A stretch of 30,134 bases of DNA, from the IMG/VR virus record IMGVR_UViG_3300027741_000193, positions 1 to 30,134 of that record; one strand, written 5' to 3'. The notes beneath the pieces were generated by a model. It worked only from the letters and a program-made list of their open reading frames with translations, had not been told where the DNA came from and made no database searches. A program made the position numbers and the translations under genes. The DNA comes from a virus. This document shows positions 1 through 6,814 of this stretch, piece after piece. The first letter of the stretch is position 1; every line of letters starts with the position of its first letter.

Positions 1-106
1 AAATGGCCGGGCTAAACGAAAAAATATTGCTTGCCACATCACATGGCACGCGACCGCTAACAATCGCCGGGAGAACCTATGCTGCGTGCCACAATGGCAG
101 GGTGGG

Positions 107-505
107 TCACTGAACCCTCACTGTCGTTCGTGCTTCGTCGCCCCACGATTTTTCCACGATCAATCGCCGCACGTTCGTGTCGTCAAACAAATCTTTCAGC
201 GAGTCAAGAACTGCCTTTGCGACGTTGTCCACGTCCGCTCGTGGAAGTTGCGGCGCAGTCGCCTTTACGCCACGCTTCGTCAGATGCGATTTGGGACGTA
301 TGAACACAGCGTCAATGATGACTTCAATTGGTTCGCTTACTGGCAGCAATCCAGCGTCAATCGCCGCACGCAATACGCCTGCACGGTACGCATGCACTGG
401 ATGTTTTGACGGCACGTACGCTCTTGCAAATCCGCAGCGTGTGCTCACTCGCACTCTGGGCTGCGGCACTGGATCGCCTGCGACGCTGAACGTTATCGGT
501 TTCAT
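107..505 (-). CDS. rusA: RusA-family Holliday junction resolvase
   Basis: This 132-aa protein matches the RusA family in length and pattern. RusA enzymes cleave Holliday junctions in phage recombination and replication intermediates before packaging. The N-terminus reads as the usual beta strand (ITFSVAGDPVPQPRVR). The catalytic block is PRADVDNVAKAVLDSL at about residues 88-103, with the metal-binding D91 and D93 followed by N94, K97 and D101, then DD near 108-109 before a strand ending VEK. It follows the 527-775 gene by 21 nt. The ATG has no Shine-Dalgarno sequence; instead it ends the shared start-associated motif described at 503-530. It is the last gene readable at the left edge. The family call is firm; the physiological role in this phage is inferred from RusA relatives. 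Confidence 0.93.
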   Translation of the reverse strand: MKPITFSVAGDPVPQPRVRVSTRCGFARAYVPSKHPVHAYRAGVLRAAIDAGLLPVSEPIEVIIDAVFIRPKSHLTKRGVKATAPQLPRADVDNVAKAVLDSLKDLFDDTNVRRLIVEKSWGDEARTTVRVQ

Positions 506-530
506 GCACCGAGCATCGCATCAGCGTCAA
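503..530 (-). promoter_or_regulatory. Start-associated motif, copy 1 (before rusA)
   Basis: Read on the minus strand this site is TTGACG, 4 nt, TGCGATGCT, 4 nt, GCATG, where the final ATG is the rusA start codon. The TGA in TTGACG is the stop codon of the upstream gene. Three other genes carry the same pattern at identical spacing (2990-3017, 17300-17327, 22860-22887). There is no Shine-Dalgarno sequence between the motif and the ATG. Function unknown; a protein-binding site or a phage-specific expression signal are the main options. Confidence 0.6.
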
Positions 531-775
531 GCAAACCGCGCAAGCACGTCACGTATCGATGATGAGTGATTTGTTTCAAACATGCCGACAACGTTTAGCT
601 CAATGGACGCCACTATCAGCGCCTCTCGTTCAATCGCTGTGAGTTGCATTCGCATTGCTTGCTCTCGCAACATGGCGTTTTCAGCCATGCACGACGAAAG
701 CCTTTGTTCCAAAGCAAAGCGTTGAGTTGCCGTGCTTTCAAATGCTGGCATTGGATCGTCGTGAATCCATCCCAT
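527..775 (-). CDS. Small hypothetical protein, helical
   Basis: This 82-aa protein has no family I recognise. It looks mostly helical, with a possible coiled coil at residues 18-55 (heptad-like L/M/A spacing around LEQRLSSCMAENAMLREQAMRMQLTAIEREAL). The start is supported by a GGGAGG Shine-Dalgarno sequence about 9 nt before the ATG. It lies between the 839-1042 gene and rusA in the same direction and ends in the TGA that is part of the start-associated motif of rusA. Confidence 0.7.
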   Translation of the reverse strand: MGWIHDDPMPAFESTATQRFALEQRLSSCMAENAMLREQAMRMQLTAIEREALIVASIELNVVGMFETNHSSSIRDVLARFA

Positions 776-828
776 TTACGTTGCCTCCCAAATAAGTTTT
801 CGCTGCAACGGGTGCAGCTTTGTCTGAG

Positions 829-842
829 TTGACATACGTCAA
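829..842. repeat. TTGAC/GTCAA dyad at gene junction
   Basis: TTGAC, 4 nt, GTCAA forms a short inverted repeat overlapping the stop codon of the 839-1042 gene. Related TTGAC/GTCAA dyads occur at 14861-14871, 16363-16379 and 16488-16503. It may be a regulator half-site pair or chance. Confidence 0.25.
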
Positions 843-1042
843 GCGAACCTGCTCGAGTGGATGATCTCGAAGTGCCTCATCACCTGACGCACGTAATGCC
901 CTTCGTGAATCTCGTCAGCGACATACGCATGAATGACGGCACCGTTGGCGAGATAGAAAACGGCGACGCCCACTTGGACGGGCCGTAAAGCGCCGTCCAG
1001 TGGGCCGCCGAGGAACTCGACTGTTATCCAGTCTTTGCTCAT
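839..1042 (-). CDS. Small hypothetical protein
   Basis: A 67-aa protein beginning MSKDWITVEFLGGPLDG. The ATG at 1042 overlaps the stop codon of the upstream gene by 4 nt (ATGA), which fixes the start better than the upstream in-frame ATG at 1141 that lies inside the neighbouring gene. The opening (strand, then GGPLDG, then a later strand with H/Y residues) resembles small phage and actinobacterial proteins that begin FxGGPxDG, of unknown function. No catalytic motif is visible. Confidence 0.75.
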   Translation of the reverse strand: MSKDWITVEFLGGPLDGALRPVQVGVAVFYLANGAVIHAYVADEIHEGHYVRQVMRHFEIIHSSRFA

Positions 1043-1353
1043 TCGTAGCGGATCACAGCGAACCAACCGCGCGGACCGCGAGCCACGCCACGCTCCACGA
1101 TGCGATAGCGACCACGCATGGCGTCTTTGTAGAAACAGCACGCTTTTTCAGCCGCCAGCGGAGTCGGTCCCATACCGATACCCTCTCGAACTCCGTTAAG
1201 CACGCGGCAGTGAGTGAGCCGCCCGGTGCGTGCGTTCTCCTCAGCCTGCTCTTGGGCAGTGATCGTCACCCGCCTGGCGTTGATCACCACGTTGTCAGCC
1301 TGAGCCGCAACGCCGCAGACCGCCAGAAGAATCGCCAATACAATCCGTTGCAT
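1039..1353 (-). CDS. Small secreted protein of planctomycete type
   Basis: The protein starts at MQRIVLAILLAVCGVAAQA, a typical signal peptide of about 19 residues, giving 104 aa in total and about 85 aa after cleavage. The start at 1353 is supported by an AAAGGA Shine-Dalgarno sequence 8 nt upstream; the longer open frame to 1503 runs into phoH. The mature part contains TAQEQAEENARTGRLTHC, REGIGMG, AEKACCFYK and a C-terminal GVARGPRGWFAVIRYE. I recall this arrangement (small exported protein, EGVG-type turn, CC-F/Y motif, closing GVARGxxGW) from many Pirellulaceae-type planctomycete genomes; its function there is unknown. It is the best host clue in the window. It overlaps the next gene by 4 nt. 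Confidence 0.85.
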   Translation of the reverse strand: MQRIVLAILLAVCGVAAQADNVVINARRVTITAQEQAEENARTGRLTHCRVLNGVREGIGMGPTPLAAEKACCFYKDAMRGRYRIVERGVARGPRGWFAVIRYE

Positions 1354-1429
1354 ATCGTCCGTCCTTTCGTCCGTGTGAAACAGCCGCTCCTTGCGGCACT
1401 GCTTACACGGTAGACACGACGTCAAGCGA

Positions 1430-2113
1430 TCACCGTTCCAACTCTTTGAGCACGCTCTCAATGATTGGATGACGCACGATGTCGCTGGCTGCGAACTCGA
1501 CAACTCCGACGCCTTTGATCGCCGCGAGCCGCTGCATGACGTCGATCAGACGCCGCTCGCTGCGTGGCAGATCGCTCTGATCCGCGTCACCAGTGACGAT
1601 GACCTTGGAGCCTTCTCCAATGCGCGTCAAAAACAACTTCAGCTGTGAGAACGTCGCGTTCTGTGCCTCATCAAAAATCATGATGCTGTTGCGGAACGTC
1701 CTGCCACGCAGATACGCCAGCGGTGCAATCTTCACAGCCGCACCGACTCGCTCGCGGTCCTTCGTGTGTCCACGCTTCCCGGCAATCCGCTCGATGGCGT
1801 CAAAGAACGGCACCAAGTACGGCCCAACCTTTTCCTCGGCGCTGCCCGGCAAATACCCGAGTTGCTCCGTCGCAACTGACGGCCTGGTGATCACGATGTG
1901 CTCGACGGTGCCGGCCAGCAGCTGCTGCACCGCGTAGCCGCTCGCCAGATGCGTTTTCCCGGTGCCAGCAGGACCGAGGATGAATGTGATCGAGTTCCGC
2001 CTGATCACGTCCAAGGCGGCTTCCTGCGTCCTGTTGCGAGGCGTATAGCCCTCGCCGGGATGTGCCACGGGCGGTGGTCTTTTCTGACGCCGCGTCTTTT
2101 TCTCTTTTCGCAT
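1430..2113 (-). CDS. phoH: PhoH-like P-loop ATPase
   Basis: A 227-aa PhoH-domain ATPase. Walker A is GPAGTGKT at residues 47-54, Walker B is IMIFDEAQ at 143-150, and a sensor-type VTGDADQ lies at 173-179. The RTFRNSIMIFDEAQNATFSQLKLFLTRIG stretch and the ITRPSV...LGYLPGS segment are diagnostic of the family. PhoH proteins are RNA-helicase-like ATPases, frequent in phages. Their phage role is not settled; host phosphate starvation or RNA metabolism have been proposed. The basic N-terminus (MRKEKKTRRQKR) is unlike the rest. No clear Shine-Dalgarno sequence precedes the ATG at 2113. The 45 bp upstream contain a repeated CGCGGGAT(G/A)GT separated by GTTTCACGTTT. Confidence 0.95.
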   Translation of the reverse strand: MRKEKKTRRQKRPPPVAHPGEGYTPRNRTQEAALDVIRRNSITFILGPAGTGKTHLASGYAVQQLLAGTVEHIVITRPSVATEQLGYLPGSAEEKVGPYLVPFFDAIERIAGKRGHTKDRERVGAAVKIAPLAYLRGRTFRNSIMIFDEAQNATFSQLKLFLTRIGEGSKVIVTGDADQSDLPRSERRLIDVMQRLAAIKGVGVVEFAASDIVRHPIIESVLKELER

Positions 2114-2158
2114 GCGGCGTCAGACTATCCCGCGAAACGTGAAACCATCCCGCGACTG

Positions 2159-2992
2159 TCAACGGAAAAGCGGACCTGCGCCAGACTCAACGGCTGCGAT
2201 CCTCGCCTTGGCGATCTCAACGTAACCAGCGTCACGCTCAATCCCGATGAAATCATGCCCCCTTGAAACGGCCGCAACGCCCATCGTGCCAGAACCGCAG
2301 AAAGGGTCTAAAAGCATTCCGCTAGGCGTGCAGATATAGCGCGTCCACCAATCCGCAAGCGAAAGAGGCGTCGCCGCTCCGTGCGATCCTTTCTCGACAT
2401 TCGCTCCCTGGATTGGCAGCACATTGAATGGCGTAACGCCACCACGCTCAACCGCAGCGCTGGCACATCTATCTTTTCGCATTGAAAGCCCAGAGGGCAT
2501 GACACGCAAAGCACGGTCGCCATTTCGTGCGGCTGCGTTACTCATGGACTCAGACCACAACACCTCTTCCTGGTTTCTGTAACAATCGCTATGCCCAAGC
2601 CATACGCATGCCTTCATGCTTGGACGCATCAATCCTCTTCTTCGCTGACAATGGACTGTAGGTGCAGTTGTGTGGTTCCACCACCACGCATCCTGCACCA
2701 TGTTCCACTCGCGTGCCCATTTCGCCATGAACTCAAACAGCCACGGTCGCATGCGTCCAACCTTTTCGCTGTTTGGCTGAAGGATGAAAACGGCGCTGCC
2801 ATGCGGCTTCAAGATTCGCCGCACTTCCGACACGACGCCGTCCATCAGCGTGTGCCATTCCGGCTCAGTGAGGCGACCGTACGGGCGGTTTATTTCAGCG
2901 TACGGCGGGTCTGTAACGACTGCGTCAACGCTCTCTGCCGGAAGCGTGCGAAGCACTTCCAGGCAGTCGCCGTGATAGATGTTCCATGACAT
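2159..2992 (-). CDS. DNA methyltransferase (beta-class N6-A/N4-C)
   Basis: A 277-aa SAM-dependent DNA amino-methyltransferase. The catalytic motif TDPPY is at residues 27-31 and the SAM-binding motif LDPFCGSGTMG is near 228-238, followed by GHDFIGIERDAGYVEIAKARI. DPPY before FxGxG indicates the beta group, which includes orphan phage methyltransferases. No restriction enzyme is adjacent, so it probably protects phage DNA against host restriction or changes a regulatory site. The start ATG at 2992 has no Shine-Dalgarno sequence but carries the start-associated motif (2990-3017). It follows the 3014-3328 HTH gene by 21 nt. The target sequence cannot be read from the sequence alone. Confidence 0.93.
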   Translation of the reverse strand: MSWNIYHGDCLEVLRTLPAESVDAVVTDPPYAEINRPYGRLTEPEWHTLMDGVVSEVRRILKPHGSAVFILQPNSEKVGRMRPWLFEFMAKWAREWNMVQDAWWWNHTTAPTVHCQRRRGLMRPSMKACVWLGHSDCYRNQEEVLWSESMSNAAARNGDRALRVMPSGLSMRKDRCASAAVERGGVTPFNVLPIQGANVEKGSHGAATPLSLADWWTRYICTPSGMLLDPFCGSGTMGVAAVSRGHDFIGIERDAGYVEIAKARIAAVESGAGPLFR

Positions 2993-3017
2993 GCACGCAA
3001 CATCGCAGGCGTGTCAA
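2990..3017 (-). promoter_or_regulatory. Start-associated motif, copy 4 (before methyltransferase)
   Basis: On the minus strand: TTGACA, 4 nt, TGCGATGTT, 4 nt, GCATG, with the ATG being the methyltransferase start at 2992. The TGA inside TTGACA is the stop of the upstream HTH gene. Spacing is identical to the copies at 503-530, 17300-17327 and 22860-22887. Confidence 0.6.
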
Positions 3018-3328
3018 GTCAAACCGTTGAACCGAAATCCGTCCCACGAGTACCGAGGCGTGCTGACACGTTCCTCCCTCGGCTCAGGCTGCACTCGCTT
3101 GGCTCGACACTCCGCCGCACGCTCTGCGATCTGCTCTGGAGTTGGGTCGTCCGCGAGGATGTCCCTTGTTGACCGCTGGCGGTTTGGCAACTTGTGCCGC
3201 ACCTTCAACCGAGCGACAAAAGACTGCGAACAGCCGAGGGCTGCGGCGATCTCCCAGTAGGAGTCGCCGCGAGCGCACAGCCGATGCAGTGTCACAGCGC
3301 AGTATTCCACTTCGCGTCCTTGTGGCAT
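3014..3328 (-). CDS. Helix-turn-helix protein
   Basis: A 104-aa protein starting MPQGREVEY, its ATG one nucleotide after the dnaN stop codon. Residues 10-50 (VTLHRLCARGDSYWEIAAALGCSQSFVARLKVRHKLPNR) read as a homeodomain-like HTH with the sequence pattern of resolvase/transposase-type DNA-binding helices. The second half has an acidic segment (ADDPTPEQIAERAAECRAKR) and a C-terminus ending WDGFRFNGL. Likely a phage DNA-binding regulator; a small-terminase-like role is possible but it sits far from the structural genes. The start is chosen from the gene junction; a longer frame to 3478 lies inside dnaN. Confidence 0.8.
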   Translation of the reverse strand: MPQGREVEYCAVTLHRLCARGDSYWEIAAALGCSQSFVARLKVRHKLPNRQRSTRDILADDPTPEQIAERAAECRAKRVQPEPREERVSTPRYSWDGFRFNGLT

Positions 3329-3329
3329 C

Positions 3330-4448
3330 TCAGTCTTTCGCCAACGGCATGATGACGCCAGTGTTGTCGCCGCACCGCAGCACGACGGCAGACTCAGCGT
3401 CCACCACCTCGATGCTGACGGTAGGCTCCTCGTCGCCGTCAATCCCGTTGAGCCATTCCACGACGAACGCCGGATCAAGCTTCACGCCCGCCTTGGCACC
3501 AGCCTCGACGATGTCGCACGTCACGCTGCTTTCGCCTTTTTCGGCGCTCTGACCGTGCAGCCAGATGCCGTCAGCAGAAAAGGCGTACTCGACGCCACGA
3601 GACTCTTCCGACGAGCAGATTGCAGCCGCCCGAGTAGCAGCCAGCAGCGAAGAGCGTTCGACCGTGCTAGACGCCACGTCACGCTCAGGAAGCACGTCAC
3701 GCCACCGAGGGAATCTGCCTTCCATCAGCAGAGCCGTGACCGTCGCGTTGCCAACAGTGGCGACAACTTCCTTGCCGGTCGCCTCGATCTGCACGCTGTC
3801 GTCGCCCGCCTGGTCCGCGAGCCGGGCAATGATCTGCATCACCCGAGCAGGCACCAACGTCGTCGAGTTGTCCACCGCAAGGTCATGCTCGCACCTGACG
3901 CTCGACAGCCGACGACCGTCAGTAGCCACGAACGTGACGACTTCTCCTTCCACCTCGATGAGCACAGCGCCGAGAGCATAGCGGCTCGACTCAGCGTCTG
4001 CGGAGAATACGACGCCTTTCACCGCACGCACGAACTGGTCAGCAGGCAGCCGCGTGATTGGAGTCGTGCCGATCGGGTCCCAGACCGGGTACTCCGCTGC
4101 ATCCTCGGTCGGCAGCGTCCACTTGCCACGGTTGGCCTCAATGACGCAGCTGCTGCCCTCAGGCGTTAGCGTGATTTCGTCAGCCGTCGTGCTCGACAGG
4201 ATGGCGTGCAGCCGGTCCTTTGGCAGCAGAAACGTGACGCCGGGCGGTGCGTCAATTTCCACGTCGATGCGGATCTCGCCGTCACTCCCAGAGAGAACTC
4301 CGTCCGATAGGAGCACGTTCTGGAGCACTTGCCGTACTGCCTTTCCGGGCACTGCTGCCGCCACGGCGTTCAGCGCCGCCTTGAGTGCTGGTGCCGACAA
4401 CGTCGTGCCACCAGCCTTTGTCTTTCTTCGTTCCTTCATTGCTGTCAT
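3330..4448 (-). CDS. dnaN: DNA polymerase sliding clamp (DnaN-like)
   Basis: A 372-aa beta-clamp homologue, close to the usual bacterial length of about 366. Family landmarks appear in order: SSRYALGAV (154-162), ATDGRRLS (175-182, matching ATDGHRL of bacterial clamps), EGRFPRWRDVLP (243-254, matching the conserved GRFPxxxxVLP of domain 3) and the C-terminal VIMPLA (365-370). Three repeated domains of about 120 aa fit. The clamp encircles DNA and tethers polymerase. No polymerase gene is in the window, so it may recruit host Pol III or serve another clamp-binding protein. Two starts are possible, ATG 4448 or ATG 4439; the second has AAAGGA at a better distance. Its 5' end overlaps the 4282-4554 frame by 167 nt. 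Confidence 0.95.
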   Translation of the reverse strand: MTAMKERRKTKAGGTTLSAPALKAALNAVAAAVPGKAVRQVLQNVLLSDGVLSGSDGEIRIDVEIDAPPGVTFLLPKDRLHAILSSTTADEITLTPEGSSCVIEANRGKWTLPTEDAAEYPVWDPIGTTPITRLPADQFVRAVKGVVFSADAESSRYALGAVLIEVEGEVVTFVATDGRRLSSVRCEHDLAVDNSTTLVPARVMQIIARLADQAGDDSVQIEATGKEVVATVGNATVTALLMEGRFPRWRDVLPERDVASSTVERSSLLAATRAAAICSSEESRGVEYAFSADGIWLHGQSAEKGESSVTCDIVEAGAKAGVKLDPAFVVEWLNGIDGDEEPTVSIEVVDAESAVVLRCGDNTGVIMPLAKD

Positions 4449-4554
4449 CCTTTGATTCCTTTCGTAGAGAACTTCCCACTAGCACGCCGAGAGCGAACAT
4501 GCCCGCAGCGATGATTTGTCCTATCGCGAGCATGGCGAGGTTTTCGGTGCTCAT
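4282..4554 (-). CDS. Small membrane protein overlapping dnaN start
   Basis: A 90-aa frame whose ATG at 4554 overlaps the previous stop by 4 nt (ATGA). Residues 5-30 (NLAMLAIGQIIAAGMFALGVLVGSSL) form one membrane segment, followed by a charged, hydrophilic tail (RKESKDDSNEGTKKDKGWW). From about residue 36 on, the sequence is read out of frame from the beginning of dnaN and has a low-complexity look, so only the N-terminal part is likely under selection. The coupling to the upstream gene and the absence of any other gene in 4449-4550 support it being real. Function unknown. Confidence 0.55.
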   Translation of the reverse strand: MSTENLAMLAIGQIIAAGMFALGVLVGSSLRKESKDDSNEGTKKDKGWWHDVVGTSTQGGAERRGGSSARKGSTASAPERAPIGRSSLWE

Positions 4555-4745
4555 AGCCCCGCTCCCGACTTCTCAATCACCTGTGCCAGCCTGACGTTTC
4601 GGTCAAGCGAGTCCGCCAGCGCCTCCGCTGCCGTCTCAAGCAGAATCCTGTCGTCGTCGCTGACTTCGTCGTCCCACGCTCGCTGCATCAGCGCCGCCAC
4701 GACATCGCGTGGCGAACCCTTGAAGACCCAGTCTCCGTCACTCAT
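4551..4745 (-). CDS. Small acidic hypothetical protein
   Basis: A 64-aa protein (MSDGDWVFKGSPRDVVAALM...). It overlaps both neighbours by 4 nt, in a chain of five coupled genes running from 6032 to 4282. Predicted mostly helical and acidic (DDEVSDDDR). No recognisable family or motif. Confidence 0.7.
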   Translation of the reverse strand: MSDGDWVFKGSPRDVVAALMQRAWDDEVSDDDRILLETAAEALADSLDRNVRLAQVIEKSGAGL

Positions 4746-4963
4746 GCGTCACCGCCTTCACGCTGTGAGCGAATGAACTCCATGACGTCAGCACCAAAGA
4801 CGTAGACCTTATTGCCAAAGACGTGCCGCTTCAGTCCACTGCTGAAAGCAAGTGACACCTCGTCAACACTCCACTCAAGCCTCATAGACAGTTCGTACGC
4901 CGTGTACATGGCATCAGAAATGACAGCCCCAGGAATGAAGTGGTCAGGTGCTTTTCGGCTCAT
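4742..4963 (-). CDS. Excisionase-like / MerR-type HTH protein
   Basis: A 73-aa protein with the layout of the small DNA-binding proteins grouped with excisionases: a helix (AYELSMRLEWSVDEVSLAFSSG), a loop of basic residues (LKRHVFGNK) and a short wing plus final helix (VYVFGADVMEFIRSQR). Such proteins in phage early regions act as transcription regulators or recombination directionality factors. ATGA overlaps of 4 nt on both sides show it is one unit with the flanking genes. Being distant from the integrase, it is more likely a regulator of replication genes than the excisionase itself. Confidence 0.7.
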   Translation of the reverse strand: MSRKAPDHFIPGAVISDAMYTAYELSMRLEWSVDEVSLAFSSGLKRHVFGNKVYVFGADVMEFIRSQREGGDA

Positions 4964-5196
4964 GCGTCACCGCCAATCACGCGGATGGTGCGAGCCTCGC
5001 CGTCCTGCCAAGTGATCCAGCCTTTACGCCTCATGGGCCGCAGGTGGCACATGACGCCGTTTGTCGTCCAGCGGAACGCCTGGCCGATCTGGCGGATCGT
5101 TGGGCTGTAGCCGTGGACGTTGATGTACCCGGTAACCCAGCCGAGCACTTCGTGCTGCCGGGGCGTTAGTGGCTGGCGTTCTGTTGTCGTGGTCAT
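4960..5196 (-). CDS. LexA-type winged-helix DNA-binding protein
   Basis: A 78-aa protein corresponding to only the N-terminal DNA-binding domain of LexA: LTPRQHEVLGWVTGYINVHGYSPTIRQIGQAFRWTTNGVMCHLRPMRRKGWI follows the LexA pattern (T-RQ-VL--I--YI--HG--PT-REI------S---V--HL--L-KKG-I). No C-terminal S24 peptidase domain follows, so it cannot self-cleave. It lies between the replication-initiator-like gene and the excisionase-like gene, overlapping each by 4 nt. Probably a phage regulator that acts at LexA-like or phage sites. Confidence 0.82.
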   Translation of the reverse strand: MTTTTERQPLTPRQHEVLGWVTGYINVHGYSPTIRQIGQAFRWTTNGVMCHLRPMRRKGWITWQDGEARTIRVIGGDA

Positions 5197-6032
5197 GCGA
5201 GTGCCTCCTTGCTGGCTTCAAGCTTTCTACGGGTACGTGCAAGCGCCTCGGCGGCTTCTCCGGTCCACTCCTTGGGTGGAGGTGCTGCGTCGGCGAAGTC
5301 TCTGGCTCCTGCTCGTGGCGACGCCTTCGGCTCGTCAAACGAGCCGCCGAGCACCTTGTGAGCCCAGCCGGGCTTCACGAACTGAATCAGCGTCATCGGC
5401 GTCTTGAAGTACCGGCACTCGCCAATACGCCCGACAGCCTCGGTGGCAACTTGCAGCCACCCGGCCTCGGCCAGTCGATCATCCCAGCCGTCAGGCGGCG
5501 TAGACGGCGTCCACTTCCTGCCCTTGCCGGCGTTCCATGCTGCTCGGAATGATTCCCACGCTTCTCGCGGATGATGATGACGATATTCTTCTCTTATCTC
5601 ATCTCCTCTACTGCGCGTCGGCGCAGGCAATGCCTGCGCGTCAGCGCAGGCAGCCCCGGACCGCCTTCGCCGGTCTGGTTCCCGGTCGTTCTGCTCCGCT
5701 GCTCTGTCGCGGTGCTGAATCCTCGACTTGGCCGCCTGGCTGAACCGGCGATCCCATCCGGGGACAGCAACGGTAGCGACCGTCTCGTCGATCTCCAGCC
5801 AGCCGACACTGGCAACCGCCTGCCAAAACTCCTCTGTCGCGCCGCACGTCCTGACGAGCCGTGGCAACGTCATGCGGGCCGTGCCGTCAGCACAGTGCAT
5901 GGACGCCCAGCCCCAGAGTTGCAGGAGATTGAACACCACGTCCTGCACAGGCAGGCCCGTCGTGTCAATCAACTCCTGCACCTCCGGTTTTTGCGGCAGT
6001 GCCAGGTCGTAGGCGATCCACTCACCGGCCAT
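5193..6032 (-). CDS. Putative phage replication initiator (DnaD-like context)
   Basis: A 279-aa protein. The N-terminus (MAGEWIAYDLALPQKPEVQELIDTTGLPVQDVVFNLLQLWGWAS) resembles phage replication proteins that begin with a short basic or acidic segment, KPEV, and a winged helix. Residues 50-105 (MTLPRLVRTCGATEEFWQAVASVGWLEIDETVATVAVPGWDRRFSQAAKSR) continue that fold. A low-complexity Arg/Ala linker (about 105-150) leads to a second segment rich in W/R (EAWESFRAAWNAGKGRKWTP...DGWDDRLAEAGW) ending FVKPGWAHKVLGGSFD. Helicase-loader or initiator proteins have this two-part form. SD GGAGGGG lies before the ATG at 6032. I infer the role from layout and neighbours (clamp, HTH genes); I cannot assign a specific family. 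Confidence 0.65.
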   Translation of the reverse strand: MAGEWIAYDLALPQKPEVQELIDTTGLPVQDVVFNLLQLWGWASMHCADGTARMTLPRLVRTCGATEEFWQAVASVGWLEIDETVATVAVPGWDRRFSQAAKSRIQHRDRAAEQNDREPDRRRRSGAACADAQALPAPTRSRGDEIREEYRHHHPREAWESFRAAWNAGKGRKWTPSTPPDGWDDRLAEAGWLQVATEAVGRIGECRYFKTPMTLIQFVKPGWAHKVLGGSFDEPKASPRAGARDFADAAPPPKEWTGEAAEALARTRRKLEASKEALA

Positions 6033-6261
6033 TCCTGTTCCCCTCCATGATTCCCTTCGCCTTGAACCAGTCAGGCCGGAACTCTGCCCACCGCTTGTGC
6101 CCGATGCAGCCGCAGTCGGCGATGTGATCCGCGTAGGCGATGACGCACTGCTCCATCAGCTCGTCGTCGCTTGTGCGATTGTGCTCCTGGGCGATCTTGC
6201 GGGCCTTTTGCTCGCGGCGTTCTTTTTCCTTTGCGTAGTCAGATTTCCAGTTAGCGGTCAT
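6022..6261 (-). CDS. Small hypothetical protein with Cys pair
   Basis: A 79-aa protein beginning MTANWKSDYAKEKERREQK, with a strongly charged N-terminal helix and a CGCIGHKRWAEF motif near residue 50. The ATG at 6261 has SD AAGAGGT 8 nt upstream; the upstream in-frame alternatives lie inside the previous gene. It overlaps the 6251-6814 gene by 11 nt and the next gene by 11 nt. Function unknown. Confidence 0.72.
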   Translation of the reverse strand: MTANWKSDYAKEKERREQKARKIAQEHNRTSDDELMEQCVIAYADHIADCGCIGHKRWAEFRPDWFKAKGIMEGNRNGR

Positions 6262-6814
6262 GGCGCACCTCTTGGCGATACTCATCCAAAAGCCAACGCT
6301 CTAGCTTTCTTCTCTCATCCTCCATGCCGGCGGCTGTAAGCACAGGAATCCAGGTGTCGGCGTCCACTACTACATCCAATATTTTCTCGCCGCTAAAGAT
6401 GCTTACTTCGATGTATGTGAACGGAGGATCTTCACCGCATACGTAGAAAAACCTTCCGCCGAGTCCGCCCTGTCTTTCTCTAAACACGCGGCAGTCATGG
6501 CAATTTTTCTTCAGTGAAAGCGATTGGCGACGAATTTCATTCTCAGCAATTGTTACATTTCGCTTTCTGTCGATACGTGCCAAAACAGCAAAATGTCGTT
6601 GGAATGAATCCTTGTTCTCAAATGGATCGCAAACGTATTCATCGAATGCGATGTCCTCAACGCACTCTTGCTCAACGACAACGCGGACTGTCCTGTCGAT
6701 GTCGGTGAGGTACGCTCCTCTGCCAGCGCGATCGCGGTGCATGTTTGCCCATGCGTCACCACTGCCGTCGCGACGAACGGCAACTCCGTTCGTTCCTCTA
6801 ACTTGAAAGTCCAT
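6251..6814 (-). CDS. Hypothetical protein
   Basis: A 187-aa protein starting MDFQVRGTNGVAVRRDGSGDAW. The ATG at 6814 has SD GAGGTT and overlaps the end of the ParB-methyltransferase gene by 17 nt; a TTG six bases earlier is less likely. Alternating strands (TVRVVVEQECVEDIAF...HFAVLARIDRKRNVTIAENEIRRQSLSL) and a C-terminal helix (EDERRKLERWLLDEYRQEV) are visible. A CHDCRVF segment could bind metal but lacks a second pair. Base composition is lower in GC than that of its neighbours, suggesting separate acquisition. No family recognised. Confidence 0.7.
   Translation of the reverse strand: MDFQVRGTNGVAVRRDGSGDAWANMHRDRAGRGAYLTDIDRTVRVVVEQECVEDIAFDEYVCDPFENKDSFQRHFAVLARIDRKRNVTIAENEIRRQSLSLKKNCHDCRVFRERQGGLGGRFFYVCGEDPPFTYIEVSIFSGEKILDVVVDADTWIPVLTAAGMEDERRKLERWLLDEYRQEVRHDR

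Noticed and set aside
1-106. Possible partial genes at the left edge (short plus-strand frame at 3-110 and an open minus-strand frame)
   Set aside because: Neither has an SD or a recognisable motif, and 106 bp at the edge is too little to decide.
1424-1453. Degenerate relative of the start-associated motif after phoH (TTGACG ... GCAGTG)
   Set aside because: It lacks TGC and the GCATG end, and the downstream gene has its own strong SD at ATG 1353.
2114-2158. parS-like half site (TTTCACGT) upstream of phoH
   Set aside because: Only half of the parS palindrome is present, and no chromosome-type ParA/ParB partition pair is seen.
3555-4169. Plus-strand open frame opposite dnaN
   Set aside because: Antisense shadow of a gene with all sliding-clamp motifs.
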